DNA of 26,648 bases, from positions 1-26,648 of the forward strand of contig DATEHI010000063.1 of NCBI GenBank assembly GCA_035279665.1. The letters are read 5' to 3'. The notes under the pieces were generated by a model. It saw only the letters and a program-made list of their open reading frames with translations, searched no databases and was not told the origin of the DNA. The position numbers were made by a program, and so were the translations under genes. How positions within the stretch are numbered: the first letter of the stretch is position 1; every line of letters starts with the position of its first letter. Below are positions 14,442 to 22,340 of the stretch, one piece after another. Source of the DNA: CF-13 sp035279665 (lineage in GTDB: Bacteria; Chloroflexota; Dormibacteria; CF-121).

Positions 14442-17400
14442 CTACCGGATGAATCGCCGCAGAATCTCCTTGGGCCGCAAGAGCGCGACTCCAAGCATCG
14501 CCAGGAGGGCTCCGAGAAGACCCTCAGCGCCGGTGGCCGGACCGCCACCGGTGTTAGCAAGCGTCCCATTGCCGGCCCCGGCTCCGGCTCCGGCGCCGCC
14601 GCCGCCAGTGGTATCCGAAGTGCCGGTCTCAGCGCCAGCAGTGCCCTGCGAGCCGCCCGACCCCTGGACGTCCGAGATTCCGGTCTCGACGCCCACGGTG
14701 CCCTGGCTGCCGCCGGTGCCCTGCACATCCGAAATGCCGGTCTCGACGCCCACGGTCCCCTGGCTGCCGCCGGTGCCCTGTACGTCGGAGATTCCGGTCT
14801 CGTTGCCGACCGTGCCCATGCTGCCACCGGTACCCTGCACGTCCGAGATTCCCGTCTCGTTGCCGACCGTGCCCATGCTACCGCCGGTGCCCTGCACGTC
14901 CGAGATTCCCGTCTCATTGCCGACCGTTCCCGTGGAACCGCCGGTGCCTTGTACGTCCGAGATGCCGGTTTCGTTGCCGACCGTTCCGGTCGAGCCGCTG
15001 CTGCCCTGGACATCCGAAATGCCGGTCTCCGCGCCAGCGGTACCCGTGCTTCCGCCCGAGCCCTGAACATCCGAGATTCCGGTCTCTGCGCCCGCCGTAC
15101 CAGTGCTACCGCCGGAGCCCTGCACGTCCGATATGCCCGTCTCATTGCCGACCGTCCCAGTCGAGCCACTGCTGCCCTGCACGTCCGAGATACCCGTTTC
15201 AGCGCCCGCGGTGCCCGTGCTGCCGCCTGAACCCTGGACATCGGACATGCCGGTCTCGGCACCCGCCGTGCCCGTGCTGCCGCTCGAGCCCTGGACATCC
15301 GAGATACTCGTCTCGGCGCCTGCCGTGCCCGTGCTGCCGCTGGATCCCTGGACATCCGATTGTCCGGTCTCAGCACCCGCCGTACCTGTGCTGCCGCTAG
15401 ATCCCTGGACATCCGAGATTCCCGTCTCAGCGCCCGCCGTGCCCTCGCTCCCGCTCGAGCCCTGGACATCCGATTGTCCGGTTTCGCCTGCGACGGTGCC
15501 CTGACTTCCGGAGGAACCCTGGACATCGGAGACGCCAGTCTCGTTGCCGACCGTACCCTGGCTTCCACTCGAACCTTGCACGTCCGAGATGCCAGTTTCA
15601 TTGCCTACCGTTCCGGTCGACCCGCCGCTGCCCTGGACGTCCGAGATGCCAGTCTCATTGCCGACCGTTCCAGTCGAGCCACTGCTGCCCTGCACATCCG
15701 AGATTCCGGTCTCAGCGCCCGCCGTACCCGTGCTGCCGCCGGAGCCTTGAACGTCCGAGCTGCCCGTCTCGGCACCCGCCGTGCCAGTGCTGCCGCTCGA
15801 GCCCTGCACATCCGAGATACCCGTCTCAGCGCCAGCCGTGCCGGTGCTGCCCGCCGAACCCTGGACGTCAGATTGTCCGGTTTCGTTGCCGACCGTTCCA
15901 GTCGACCCGCTACTGCCCTGCACATCCGAAATGCCGGTCTCATTGCCGACGGTCCCCTGGCTGCCCGACGATCCCTGGACATCCGAGATGCCGGTCTCGT
16001 TACCGACGGTGCCGGCGCTGCCGCTCGAACCCTGGACATCGGATCCACCCGTTTCGGCGCCCGCGGTGCCCTGGCTACCCGCTGATCCCTGGTTGTCCGA
16101 AATCCCGGTCTCCGCCCCGGCCGTACCGGTGCTGCCACCAGAACCCTGGATATCAGACGTTCCGGTCTCCGCACCGGCCGTTCCAGTGCTGCCGCTCGAG
16201 CCCTGGACGTCCGAGATTCCGGTCTCGTTGCCGACCGTGCCCTGGCTTCCACTCGAGCCCTGGACGTCGGAGATTCCGGTCTCGTTGCCGACGGTGCCGA
16301 CGCTGCCGCTCGAACCCTGGACATCGGATCCACCGGTCTCAGCGCCCGCCGTGCCCGTGCTGCCACTCGAGCCCTGGACATCCGAGATGCCCGTTTCTGC
16401 TCCTGCCGTTCCCGTGCTACCGCTCGAGCCCTGGACATCCGAAATACCCGTCTCAGCGCCCGCCGTACCCGTGCTGCCGCTGGATCCCTGGACATCCGAT
16501 TGTCCGGTCTCACCGGCGACCGTTCCCTCACTGCCGTGCGAGCCCTGGACGTCAGATCCGCCCGACTCGTTGCCGCCAGTGCCAACACTTCCCGTGGAGC
16601 CCTGCACGTCGGAGCCGCCCGTCTCACCAGCTGCAGTGCCCTGGCTGCCGCTCGACCCCTGGACATCAGAACTGCCGGTCTCGTTACCAACGGTGCCCTG
16701 GCTTCCGCTCGATCCCTGGACGTCAGAAATGCCGGTTTCGTTGCCGACCGTACCCTGACTGCCGCTCGATCCCTGGACGTCAGAAATGCCGGTTTCGTTC
16801 CCCACCGTGCCGACGCTACCCGAGGAGCCCTGCACGTCAGAACTGCCCGTTTCCGCGCCGGCAGTACCCTGGCTACCCGCTGATCCCTGGTTGTCCGAAA
16901 TTCCGGTCTCGGCTCCGGCGGTGCCCAGACTTCCAGCTGAGCCCTGGACATCAGACGTTCCGGTTTCCGCACCGGCGGTTCCGGTGCTGCCGCCCGAGCC
17001 CTGGACATCAGAAATGCCGGTCTCGTTGCCAACCGTGCCCTGGCTTCCGCTCGATCCCTGGACGTCAGAAATGCCGGTCTCGTTGCCGACCGTGCCGACG
17101 CTACCCGAGGAGCCCTGCACGTCAGAACTTCCGGTTTCCGCGCCCGCCGTGCCCTGGCTACCCGCTGATCCCTGGTTGTCCGAAATCCCGGTCTCCGCCC
17201 CGGCCGTACCCGTGCTGCCACCAGAACCCTGGACATCAGACGTTCCCGTTTCCGCTCCCGCGGTTCCGGTGCTGCCGGACGATCCCTGGACATCAGAAAT
17301 GCCGGTCTCGTTGCCGACCGTGCCCTGGCTTCCACTCGAGCCCTGGACGTCAGAAATTCCGGTCTCATTCCCGACCGTGCCCGTGCTGCCACCCGAACCC

Positions 17401-18896
17401 TGCACATCAGAAGATCCGGTTTCCGCACCGGCGGTGCCCTGGCTGCCGGCGGACCCTTGGTTGTCGGAGATGCCCGTCTCGGCGCCCGCGGTTCCCTGGC
17501 TTCCGCCCGAACCCTGGACGTCGGACGTTCCGGTTTCGTTCCCTACCGTGCCCTGGCTACCGGACGATCCCTGGTTGTCAGAGATTCCAGTCTCGGCGCC
17601 AGCCGTGCCCTGGCTTCCGCTCGAGCCCTGGTTGTCCGAGATGCCGGTCTCGGCGCCAGCCGTGCCCTGGCTTCCAGTCGAACCCTGGACGTCCGAGATT
17701 CCGCTCTCGTGACCGGCTGTTCCAACACTGCCGGTCGAGCCTGGGACATCCGAAGCTCCGGTCTCGTTAGCGGCCGTGCCCTGGCTTCCAGTGGAGCCCT
17801 GCACATCCGACCCGCCGGATTCGTTACCGGCGGTACCCTCGCTCCCCGTCGAGCCCTGGACATCCGAAATTCCACTCTCGTTCCCGGCCGTGCCCTGGCT
17901 TCCCGTCGAGCCCTGCACGTCTGAGTGTCCGGTTTCGGCACCACCGGTCCCCTGGCTACCCGCTGATCCCTGGTTGTCCGAAATCCCGGTCTCCGCGCCG
18001 GCCGTACCCGTGCTGCCACCAGAGCCCTGGACATCAGATGTTCCGGTTTCGGCACCGGCCGTTCCGACACTTCCGGTCGACCCCTGGTTGTCCGAAGCAC
18101 CTGTCTCGGCGCCGGCCGTGCCCTGGCTTCCAGTCGATCCCTGGACGTCCGACTGTCCGCTCTCCTGGCCGGCGGTCCCCTGACTGCCAGTCGATCCCTG
18201 AATATCCGATTGACCGGTCTCGTTGCCTATCGTGCCCTGGCTGCCCGCCGAGCCCGGAATGTCAGACTGACCCGTCTCACCGGCGGCCGTGCCCTGGCTA
18301 CCACCGGATCCCTGATGGTCCGAAATGCCGGATTCATCGCCGGCGGTGCCCTGGGTCCCGCTCGAGCCCTGGACGTCGGAGTTGCCGCTTTCGTGCGCGC
18401 CCGTGCCCTGCGTCCCACTCGAGCCCTGTACATCAGATTGGCCGGTTTCGGCGCCGGCCGTCCCGACGCTCCCGCCCGTACCGTGGTCCGAGGTGCCAGT
18501 TTCATTAGCGACCGAGCCGGTGGCCGTATTGCCTGAATCCGTTGCGTCGGGCAAGGCGAGCCCGTCACCGGTCCCGCTGTTCTTTCCCGGGGAGAAGGTG
18601 ATGACTTCAGAGGCGGCGCTCTTCTTGCTGATGGCGGCCGCTGGGTCGCCCGGTACCGTCTTGGGGAGGGCGGGCGGCGCCCCCGGCTTCGGCTGGTTGA
18701 TGATGACGATCAGCGGTGTCGGATTGGCGTGGAACGCGGGAAGCCAGACAATCTGGCCGCCGCTCGCAGCTCGACCGACGACCAGCAGGCCCGCGAACAA
18801 GAGCCCCGAAAGCCGTAGTGACCAGCTAGACCGGGATATGAGAGCTTCGCCGTCGTCAGAAGTGGGCGCGCCAATAGCGATGGATGTGTCGGTCAC
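14442..18896 (-). CDS. Giant LANTG-anchored surface protein with 68 tandem 19-residue repeats
   Basis: A 1484-residue predicted surface protein. Residues 1-28 lead to a hydrophobic segment (29-41, LSGLLFAGLLVVG), a conserved region to about 105, and a short linker to 131. Residues 132-1422 are 68 tandem units: the first of 18 residues, the other 67 exactly 19. The tail has LANTG (1446-1450), a hydrophobic helix (about 1459-1473) and RPKEILRRFIR, as in sortase substrates. The repeat core has no Lys, Arg, Trp or Phe and is Gly/Ser/Thr-rich with about one Glu and one Asp per unit, so it is strongly acidic. GTG start preceded by GGAGGG. Paralogue of the 490-residue protein. Likely an extended stalk or matrix protein; that role is inference. 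Confidence 0.85.
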   Translation of the reverse strand: MTDTSIAIGAPTSDDGEALISRSSWSLRLSGLLFAGLLVVGRAASGGQIVWLPAFHANPTPLIVIINQPKPGAPPALPKTVPGDPAAAISKKSAASEVITFSPGKNSGTGDGLALPDATDSGNTATGSVANETGTSDHGTGGSVGTAGAETGQSDVQGSSGTQGTGAHESGNSDVQGSSGTQGTAGDESGISDHQGSGGSQGTAAGETGQSDIPGSAGSQGTIGNETGQSDIQGSTGSQGTAGQESGQSDVQGSTGSQGTAGAETGASDNQGSTGSVGTAGAETGTSDVQGSGGSTGTAGAETGISDNQGSAGSQGTGGAETGHSDVQGSTGSQGTAGNESGISDVQGSTGSEGTAGNESGGSDVQGSTGSQGTAANETGASDVPGSTGSVGTAGHESGISDVQGSTGSQGTAGAETGISDNQGSSGSQGTAGAETGISDNQGSSGSQGTVGNETGTSDVQGSGGSQGTAGAETGISDNQGSAGSQGTAGAETGSSDVQGSGGSTGTVGNETGISDVQGSSGSQGTVGNETGISDVQGSSGSTGTAGAETGTSDVQGSGGSTGTAGAETGISDNQGSAGSQGTAGAETGSSDVQGSSGSVGTVGNETGISDVQGSSGSQGTVGNETGISDVQGSGGSTGTAGAETGTSDVQGSAGSLGTAGAETGISDNQGSAGSQGTAGAETGSSDVQGSSGSVGTVGNETGISDVQGSSGSQGTVGNETGISDVQGSSGSQGTVGNETGSSDVQGSSGSQGTAAGETGGSDVQGSTGSVGTGGNESGGSDVQGSHGSEGTVAGETGQSDVQGSSGSTGTAGAETGISDVQGSSGSTGTAGAETGISDVQGSSGSTGTAGAETGGSDVQGSSGSVGTVGNETGISDVQGSSGSQGTVGNETGISDVQGSSGSTGTAGAETGTSDIQGSGGSTGTAGAETGISDNQGSAGSQGTAGAETGGSDVQGSSGSAGTVGNETGISDVQGSSGSQGTVGNETGISDVQGSSGSTGTVGNETGQSDVQGSAGSTGTAGAETGISDVQGSSGSTGTAGAETGSSDVQGSGGSTGTAGAETGISDVQGSSGSTGTVGNETGISDVQGSGGSTGTVGNETGISDVQGSSGSQGTVGNETGVSDVQGSSGSQGTVAGETGQSDVQGSSGSEGTAGAETGISDVQGSSGSTGTAGAETGQSDVQGSSGSTGTAGAETSISDVQGSSGSTGTAGAETGMSDVQGSGGSTGTAGAETGISDVQGSSGSTGTVGNETGISDVQGSGGSTGTAGAETGISDVQGSGGSTGTAGAETGISDVQGSSGSTGTVGNETGISDVQGTGGSTGTVGNETGISDVQGTGGSMGTVGNETGISDVQGTGGSMGTVGNETGISDVQGTGGSQGTVGVETGISDVQGTGGSQGTVGVETGISDVQGSGGSQGTAGAETGTSDTTGGGGAGAGAGAGNGTLANTGGGPATGAEGLLGALLAMLGVALLRPKEILRRFIR
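14631..18503 (-). repeat. Array of 68 tandem 57-bp (19-residue) units
   Basis: Consensus ET/SG-x-SD-V/N-QGS-x-GS-x-GT-x-G-x. Glycines fall every third residue (positions 9, 12, 15, 18 of each unit), then at position 3 of the next. Variable positions are 4, 7, 11, 14, 17 and 19. Blocks of five units recur: units 18-22, 23-27 and 28-32 follow one another (16683-17537) and a related block is units 42-46 (15885-16169). The left-end units (63-67) carry QGTGGS. All are in phase, with no premature stop in the coding frame. Confidence 0.95.
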
Positions 18897-18905
18897 GTTG
18901 TGTTT

Positions 18906-18911
18906 CCCTCC
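18906..18911 (-). promoter_or_regulatory. Ribosome binding site GGAGGG before a GTG start
   Basis: GGAGGGAAACACAAC leads into GTG at 18896, closely matching the leader of the paralogous gene. Confidence 0.75.
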
Positions 18912-18939
18912 AGCGACCTTTTCTCCCCCGCGGACTAAG

Positions 18940-18957
18940 CGTTAAATGTCGGTAACG
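18940..18957 (-). promoter_or_regulatory. 5' UTR hairpin, 5-bp stem and 8-nt loop
   Basis: CGTTA and TAACG pair around 8 nt. It begins 44 nt upstream of the GTG start, the same distance as the hairpin in the paralogous leader, although stem and loop sequences differ. Confidence 0.4.
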
Positions 18958-18981
18958 GTGGGGTAAAGACCCGTTTAGATG

Positions 18982-19011
18982 AATGTACGCCCAGAGTTCG
19001 GGTACTGTCAA
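18982..19011 (-). promoter_or_regulatory. Promoter TTGACA-N18-TACATT of the 1484-residue repeat protein
   Basis: Reading leftward, a perfect -35 TTGACA (19006-19011) is 18 nt from TACATT (18982-18987). The predicted leader is about 80 nt. Confidence 0.68.
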
Positions 19012-19019
19012 CAGGTAGC

Positions 19020-19036
19020 TACATAAAGCTGATAGC
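19020..19036 (-). promoter_or_regulatory. Upstream box GCTATCAGCTTTATGTA
   Basis: One base longer than the box at 14342-14357 and in the same place relative to the -35. It also lies 14 nt before the -35 of the divergent propeller gene, so one protein bound here could affect both directions. Confidence 0.6.
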
Positions 19037-19050
19037 GGGTCCGTCGTCTT

Positions 19051-19078
19051 TTGAACGGGGACCTCTCCTCGCTAAGAT
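19051..19078 (+). promoter_or_regulatory. Promoter TTGAAC-N16-TAAGAT of the propeller lipoprotein
   Basis: -35 TTGAAC at 19051-19056 and -10 TAAGAT at 19073-19078. The -10 ends 6 nt before the proposed ATC start at 19085, the leaderless spacing seen at other genes in the window. Confidence 0.62.
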
Positions 19079-19084
19079 AGCGGC

Positions 19085-20080
19085 ATCCGCACCCATCGCC
19101 TGGTCCTGGCCCTTGCCGCGGGACTGTTGCTCGCCGCTTGTGGACCCGGTGCGCTCGTCCCGCACGTGCCCCTGACCTCGCTGAGTAACATCCAGCTGCC
19201 CAAGGACACGACCCTTCCATCCTTCGACCTCCTGACGCTCGACTCGCGCGTCGGGCACCTCTACGTCGCGCACTCGAGCATGGATGCGATGGACATCGTC
19301 GACATCAAAGCCAACAAGGTGGTGGGCAGTGTTTCCGGGCTCAGGAAGATCCACGCGGTCGCGCTGACGTCCGATCCCAACATCGTGTTCACCTCCGATC
19401 CCGCCGATGGGATGGTCGCCGCCGTCGACGTCGCGCAGCGGAAGGTCTTGAAGTACGTCGACACCGGGCCGCAGCCGGACGCGATCGGATACGACCCCAC
19501 AAACGACCTCGTGGTCGTCGCCCTCGCGTCGACGAACACCGTCAAGCTGATCGACCCTCACACCTACACGGTGGTTGCTACCATCGCGCTGCCGGGAAGC
19601 CCGGAGTTGATGGACCTCGACCCGACCGGGGGGCGGGCGTTCCTGGCCATCAACAGCAAGGACGAAGTCATCATCATCGACGTCAAGGCGCGGCAGATCA
19701 CCACCACCTTCAAAGGCTGCGACATTCAGATCCCGACCGGCGTCGCCTACGATCCCGATCAGCAGCGACTCTATGTCGCGAGTCGACCTGGAAACAACCG
19801 CGAGCTCAACGTGATCGACACCCTGCTCGACCGCTGCCTCGGCGTGGTGGACATCGGATTTGGAACCGATCAGCTCGCGTTCAACAAACACAACCACCAT
19901 GTCTACGCCGCGAATGGCGGGAGTAAGAACCTGTCGGTGATCGACGCGGTGTCGCTCAAGCCGCTCGGCGTTGTGGGAACCGGCCCGATCGCGAAGAGCG
20001 TGGCCGTTGACCCGACTACCGATCTCGTGTACGCGCTGGTGGGACGGGCCGGGATCATCGGCGTCTATCACGATCCCTAG
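19085..20080 (+). CDS. YVTN-type beta-propeller lipoprotein
   Basis: The 331-residue product is a secreted seven-bladed-propeller type protein with repeating blade motifs such as NKVVGSVSG, VDVAQRKVLKYVDTG, YTVVATIALPGSPE and KPLGVVGTGPI, and NTVKLIDPHTY / NLSVIDAVS strands. The first standard start codon (TTG 19127) would leave only two residues before a lipobox-like Cys. Reading upstream in frame to the stop at 19073 gives RTHRLVLALAAGLLLAAC, a textbook lipoprotein signal with lipobox LAAC, whose first codon would be ATC at 19085. That codon lies 6 nt after a -10 box. CTG codons at 19100 and 19106 are alternatives but would remove the basic n-region. It is divergent from the giant repeat protein. 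Ligand or role unknown; probably envelope-linked. Confidence 0.82.
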   Translation: MRTHRLVLALAAGLLLAACGPGALVPHVPLTSLSNIQLPKDTTLPSFDLLTLDSRVGHLYVAHSSMDAMDIVDIKANKVVGSVSGLRKIHAVALTSDPNIVFTSDPADGMVAAVDVAQRKVLKYVDTGPQPDAIGYDPTNDLVVVALASTNTVKLIDPHTYTVVATIALPGSPELMDLDPTGGRAFLAINSKDEVIIIDVKARQITTTFKGCDIQIPTGVAYDPDQQRLYVASRPGNNRELNVIDTLLDRCLGVVDIGFGTDQLAFNKHNHHVYAANGGSKNLSVIDAVSLKPLGVVGTGPIAKSVAVDPTTDLVYALVGRAGIIGVYHDP

Positions 20081-20107
20081 CGCGGTGGGGCGCGCGAACG
20101 CGAGGCC

Positions 20108-20854
20108 TCAGTTGCCGTCGGGCGCGTTGACCATGCCCCAGGCATCCATCATGAGGGCCTGCAGCGTCGCGTAACCAATGTGCCCGAAGCCGTGGTCGCC
20201 CCACTGGCTTCCCCAGCTGTTGGCGAACTTGAACATGCGGTTTCGACGGTCGAAGCCGACGATGCAGATCGCATGGCCGCCCAGGAATTCGGATCCGGGC
20301 TGCGGCATCGGGACGATGCCGCCCGGCGCATCCATGAAGGGCTCGTGCACCATCACTCCGGCGATGAAGCAGTTCGTCATCAGGTAGGCCTCCATCTCGA
20401 CGATGCTGTTGAGCCGCGCGTAGCTTTTCGCACGGTATGGCTCGGCCGCGTGGCGCTGCTCCGTGGTGGGCGGGACGTTGATGCGCTGCACGAGATAGGG
20501 CATGCAGGCAAGACTGCAGACACCCTGGTCCTGGATGATCTTCATCGCCTCACGGATCGTCATCCCGTCATCCTCCGGCTGGTTGCGCCGCTGGCTATAG
20601 ATGTACAGGGGCGAGAACTGGTGCTGCGGATCGTCGAGCGTCCAGTGATGCTCGAGTCCTTTCTGGAAGGTCTTGTCGTAGTAGGCCGTGGCGCAGGCGA
20701 CGCACGTGCCCGCCGGGCCCTGGTCGAAAACCGGCGGCAGCGCCGGCGAGTGATCCACCTCCTCGGCAAGCGGGGCCGCTTTCAGGAAGGCCGCCATCGT
20801 GAAGTCGCGATGGTCGTAGGGGTCCTTGATGCAGCCGAGCGCGTAGCGAGGCAT
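20108..20854 (-). CDS. Papain-like (C1 family) cysteine peptidase
   Basis: The 248-residue protein has the C1 catalytic set. Numbered from the ATG at 20854 these are Gln45 and Cys51 in FDQGPAGTCVACATA, His194 in GGHAICIVGFD, and Asn212 in FANSWGSQWG. The Gln-to-Cys gap of six residues is that of papain. The N-terminal LGCIKDPYDHRD resembles bacterial C1 members that lack a propeptide. There is no signal peptide, so it is probably cytoplasmic or exported by another route. A TTG directly before the ATG could also serve as start. It is divergent from gltX, 49 nt away, and convergent with the propeller lipoprotein gene. Substrate unknown. Confidence 0.9.
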   Translation of the reverse strand: MPRYALGCIKDPYDHRDFTMAAFLKAAPLAEEVDHSPALPPVFDQGPAGTCVACATAYYDKTFQKGLEHHWTLDDPQHQFSPLYIYSQRRNQPEDDGMTIREAMKIIQDQGVCSLACMPYLVQRINVPPTTEQRHAAEPYRAKSYARLNSIVEMEAYLMTNCFIAGVMVHEPFMDAPGGIVPMPQPGSEFLGGHAICIVGFDRRNRMFKFANSWGSQWGDHGFGHIGYATLQALMMDAWGMVNAPDGN

Positions 20855-20891
20855 CAAGGGTGTGACGAAAGAGGCGTGCTTTTCTGCTGAG

Positions 20892-20897
20892 TACGAT
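20892..20897 (+). promoter_or_regulatory. -10 element TACGAT, leaderless gltX start
   Basis: TACGAT is followed by 6 nt (GGTCGG) and ATG 20904. It favours this start over the in-frame upstream ATG at 20862 and implies a leaderless message. Confidence 0.62.
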
Positions 20898-20903
20898 GGT
20901 CGG

Positions 20904-22340
20904 ATGGCCGAGGTGAACGAACCGGTCCGTGTCCGCTACGCGCCCAGCCCGACGGGTGCCCTGCACCTCGGCGGCGCCCGCACGGCGCTATTCAACTACC
21001 TGTTCGCGCGACAGAAAGGCGGGGAGTTCCTGCTGCGGATCGAAGACACCGACCGGGCCCGCTCGATTCCGGGCAGCCAGCAACAGATCGAAGAAGGCCT
21101 TCGCTGGCTCGGCATGCGCTGGGATGCGACGCCGCTGATCCAGTCGGAGCGCAAGGCGATCTACCAGCAGGCCGCCGCCGCCCTGCTCGAATCGGGTGCA
21201 GCCTATCGCTGCTTTTGCACCCCGGAACGGCTCGAGCAGATGCGGGCCGAGCAGCGCGCCCGCCACCAGCCCGAACGGTACGATCGCCGCTGCCGCTCGA
21301 TCGTCAGGGACGAATCCGAGCGCCGCGCCGCCGCCGGCGAGCGCTTCGTCGTGCGCCAGGCGATGCCCACGGAGGGAGCGACGACGCTGCAGGACCTCGT
21401 GATGGGTACCGTCACCTTTCGCAACGACACGCTCGACGACCATGTCCTCCTCAAGTCGGACGGCTTCCCCACCTATCACCTCGCCTTCGCCGTCGACGAC
21501 CACGCGATGCGCATCAGCCACATCATCCGTGGCGACGGCTGGCTACCTTCTGCGCCCAAGCACCTGTTGCTCTTCCAGGCGTTCAACTGGCTGCCGCCGG
21601 CGTTCGCCCATCTGCCGCTCGTATTGGGGCCGGACAAGAAGCCGCTGGCGAAGCGCCACGGTGCCAAAGACGTCCTCGAGTACCGAGAAGCCGGCTATCT
21701 GCCCGAGGCCGTCGACAACTTCATCGCCTTCCTCGGATGGTCACCGGGCACGGACCAAGACATCTTCACCATGGACCAGCTGATCCAGGCCTTCGACCTC
21801 AGCAAGATCCAGGCGAGCCCTGCGGTCGCGAACCTCGAGCGGCTCGACTGGCTCAACGGCCAGTTCATCCGCCGCTTGCCGCCCTCCGAGCTCGCCGCGC
21901 GCCTTTCGCCGCTCATGCCTGCGGTGCCGGTCGAGGGCCTCACGCCACTGATTCCCCTCGTGCAGGAGCGGCTGCGCAGCTTGAACGAGGCTCCCGACAT
22001 GCTGCGCTTTTTCTTCGAAGAACCCGACACCTACCGGCCGGAGCAGTTGATCCCCAAAGGGCGCGACGCCGCCGCCACCGCGACCGTCCTTATCGAGGCG
22101 GCTACCACCGTGCGCGCGCTGACGGATTGGACCCCGGAATCCATCGAGGCGGCGCTGCGCGCGCTCGCCGAGCGACTGGGCTGGTCGTCGCGCGACGTGT
22201 TCATGGCGTTGCGGGTCGCCGTCACCGGCCGCACCGTGACGCCGCCGCTGATCGAGTCGATCAGCCGGCTTGGCAAGGACACGGTCGTGGCCCGGCTGGA
22301 ACGCGCCGCGCGCACGCTCCCCGAGCCGGCGCCTCGCTAG
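20904..22340 (+). CDS. gltX: Glutamyl-tRNA synthetase
   Basis: A 478-residue class I synthetase that charges tRNA-Glu. The HIGH box reads HLGG (residues 21-24, in APSPTGALHLGG), and the second signature reads KKPLAKRHGAKDV (245-257), where the usual KLSKRHG has Ala in place of Ser. A zinc-knuckle-like CFC (103-105) and Cys130 are present, and the DGFPTYHLAFAVDDH and HIIRGDGWLPSAPKH motifs of GluRS are clear. The start is at the ATG 6 nt after TACGAT; the longer open frame adds 14 residues without family similarity. The stop overlaps the convergent Ni-SOD protease stop by 4 nt. The matching tRNA-Glu is in this window. Confidence 0.97.
   Translation: MAEVNEPVRVRYAPSPTGALHLGGARTALFNYLFARQKGGEFLLRIEDTDRARSIPGSQQQIEEGLRWLGMRWDATPLIQSERKAIYQQAAAALLESGAAYRCFCTPERLEQMRAEQRARHQPERYDRRCRSIVRDESERRAAAGERFVVRQAMPTEGATTLQDLVMGTVTFRNDTLDDHVLLKSDGFPTYHLAFAVDDHAMRISHIIRGDGWLPSAPKHLLLFQAFNWLPPAFAHLPLVLGPDKKPLAKRHGAKDVLEYREAGYLPEAVDNFIAFLGWSPGTDQDIFTMDQLIQAFDLSKIQASPAVANLERLDWLNGQFIRRLPPSELAARLSPLMPAVPVEGLTPLIPLVQERLRSLNEAPDMLRFFFEEPDTYRPEQLIPKGRDAAATATVLIEAATTVRALTDWTPESIEAALRALAERLGWSSRDVFMALRVAVTGRTVTPPLIESISRLGKDTVVARLERAARTLPEPAPR

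Noticed and set aside
14631..18503. CRISPR-like array
   Set aside because: Units are head-to-tail with no spacers, in coding phase, and no cas genes are nearby.
14367..18568. Long open frames on both strands across the giant repeat array
   Set aside because: A 57-bp period is a multiple of 3 and the units lack stops in several frames, so open frames arise automatically. Only the minus-strand frame from 18896 has a signal segment, sorting tail, ribosome site and promoter.
19019..20071. 350-codon minus-strand frame over the propeller gene
   Set aside because: Antisense shadow, Asp/Val/Arg-rich with no domain.
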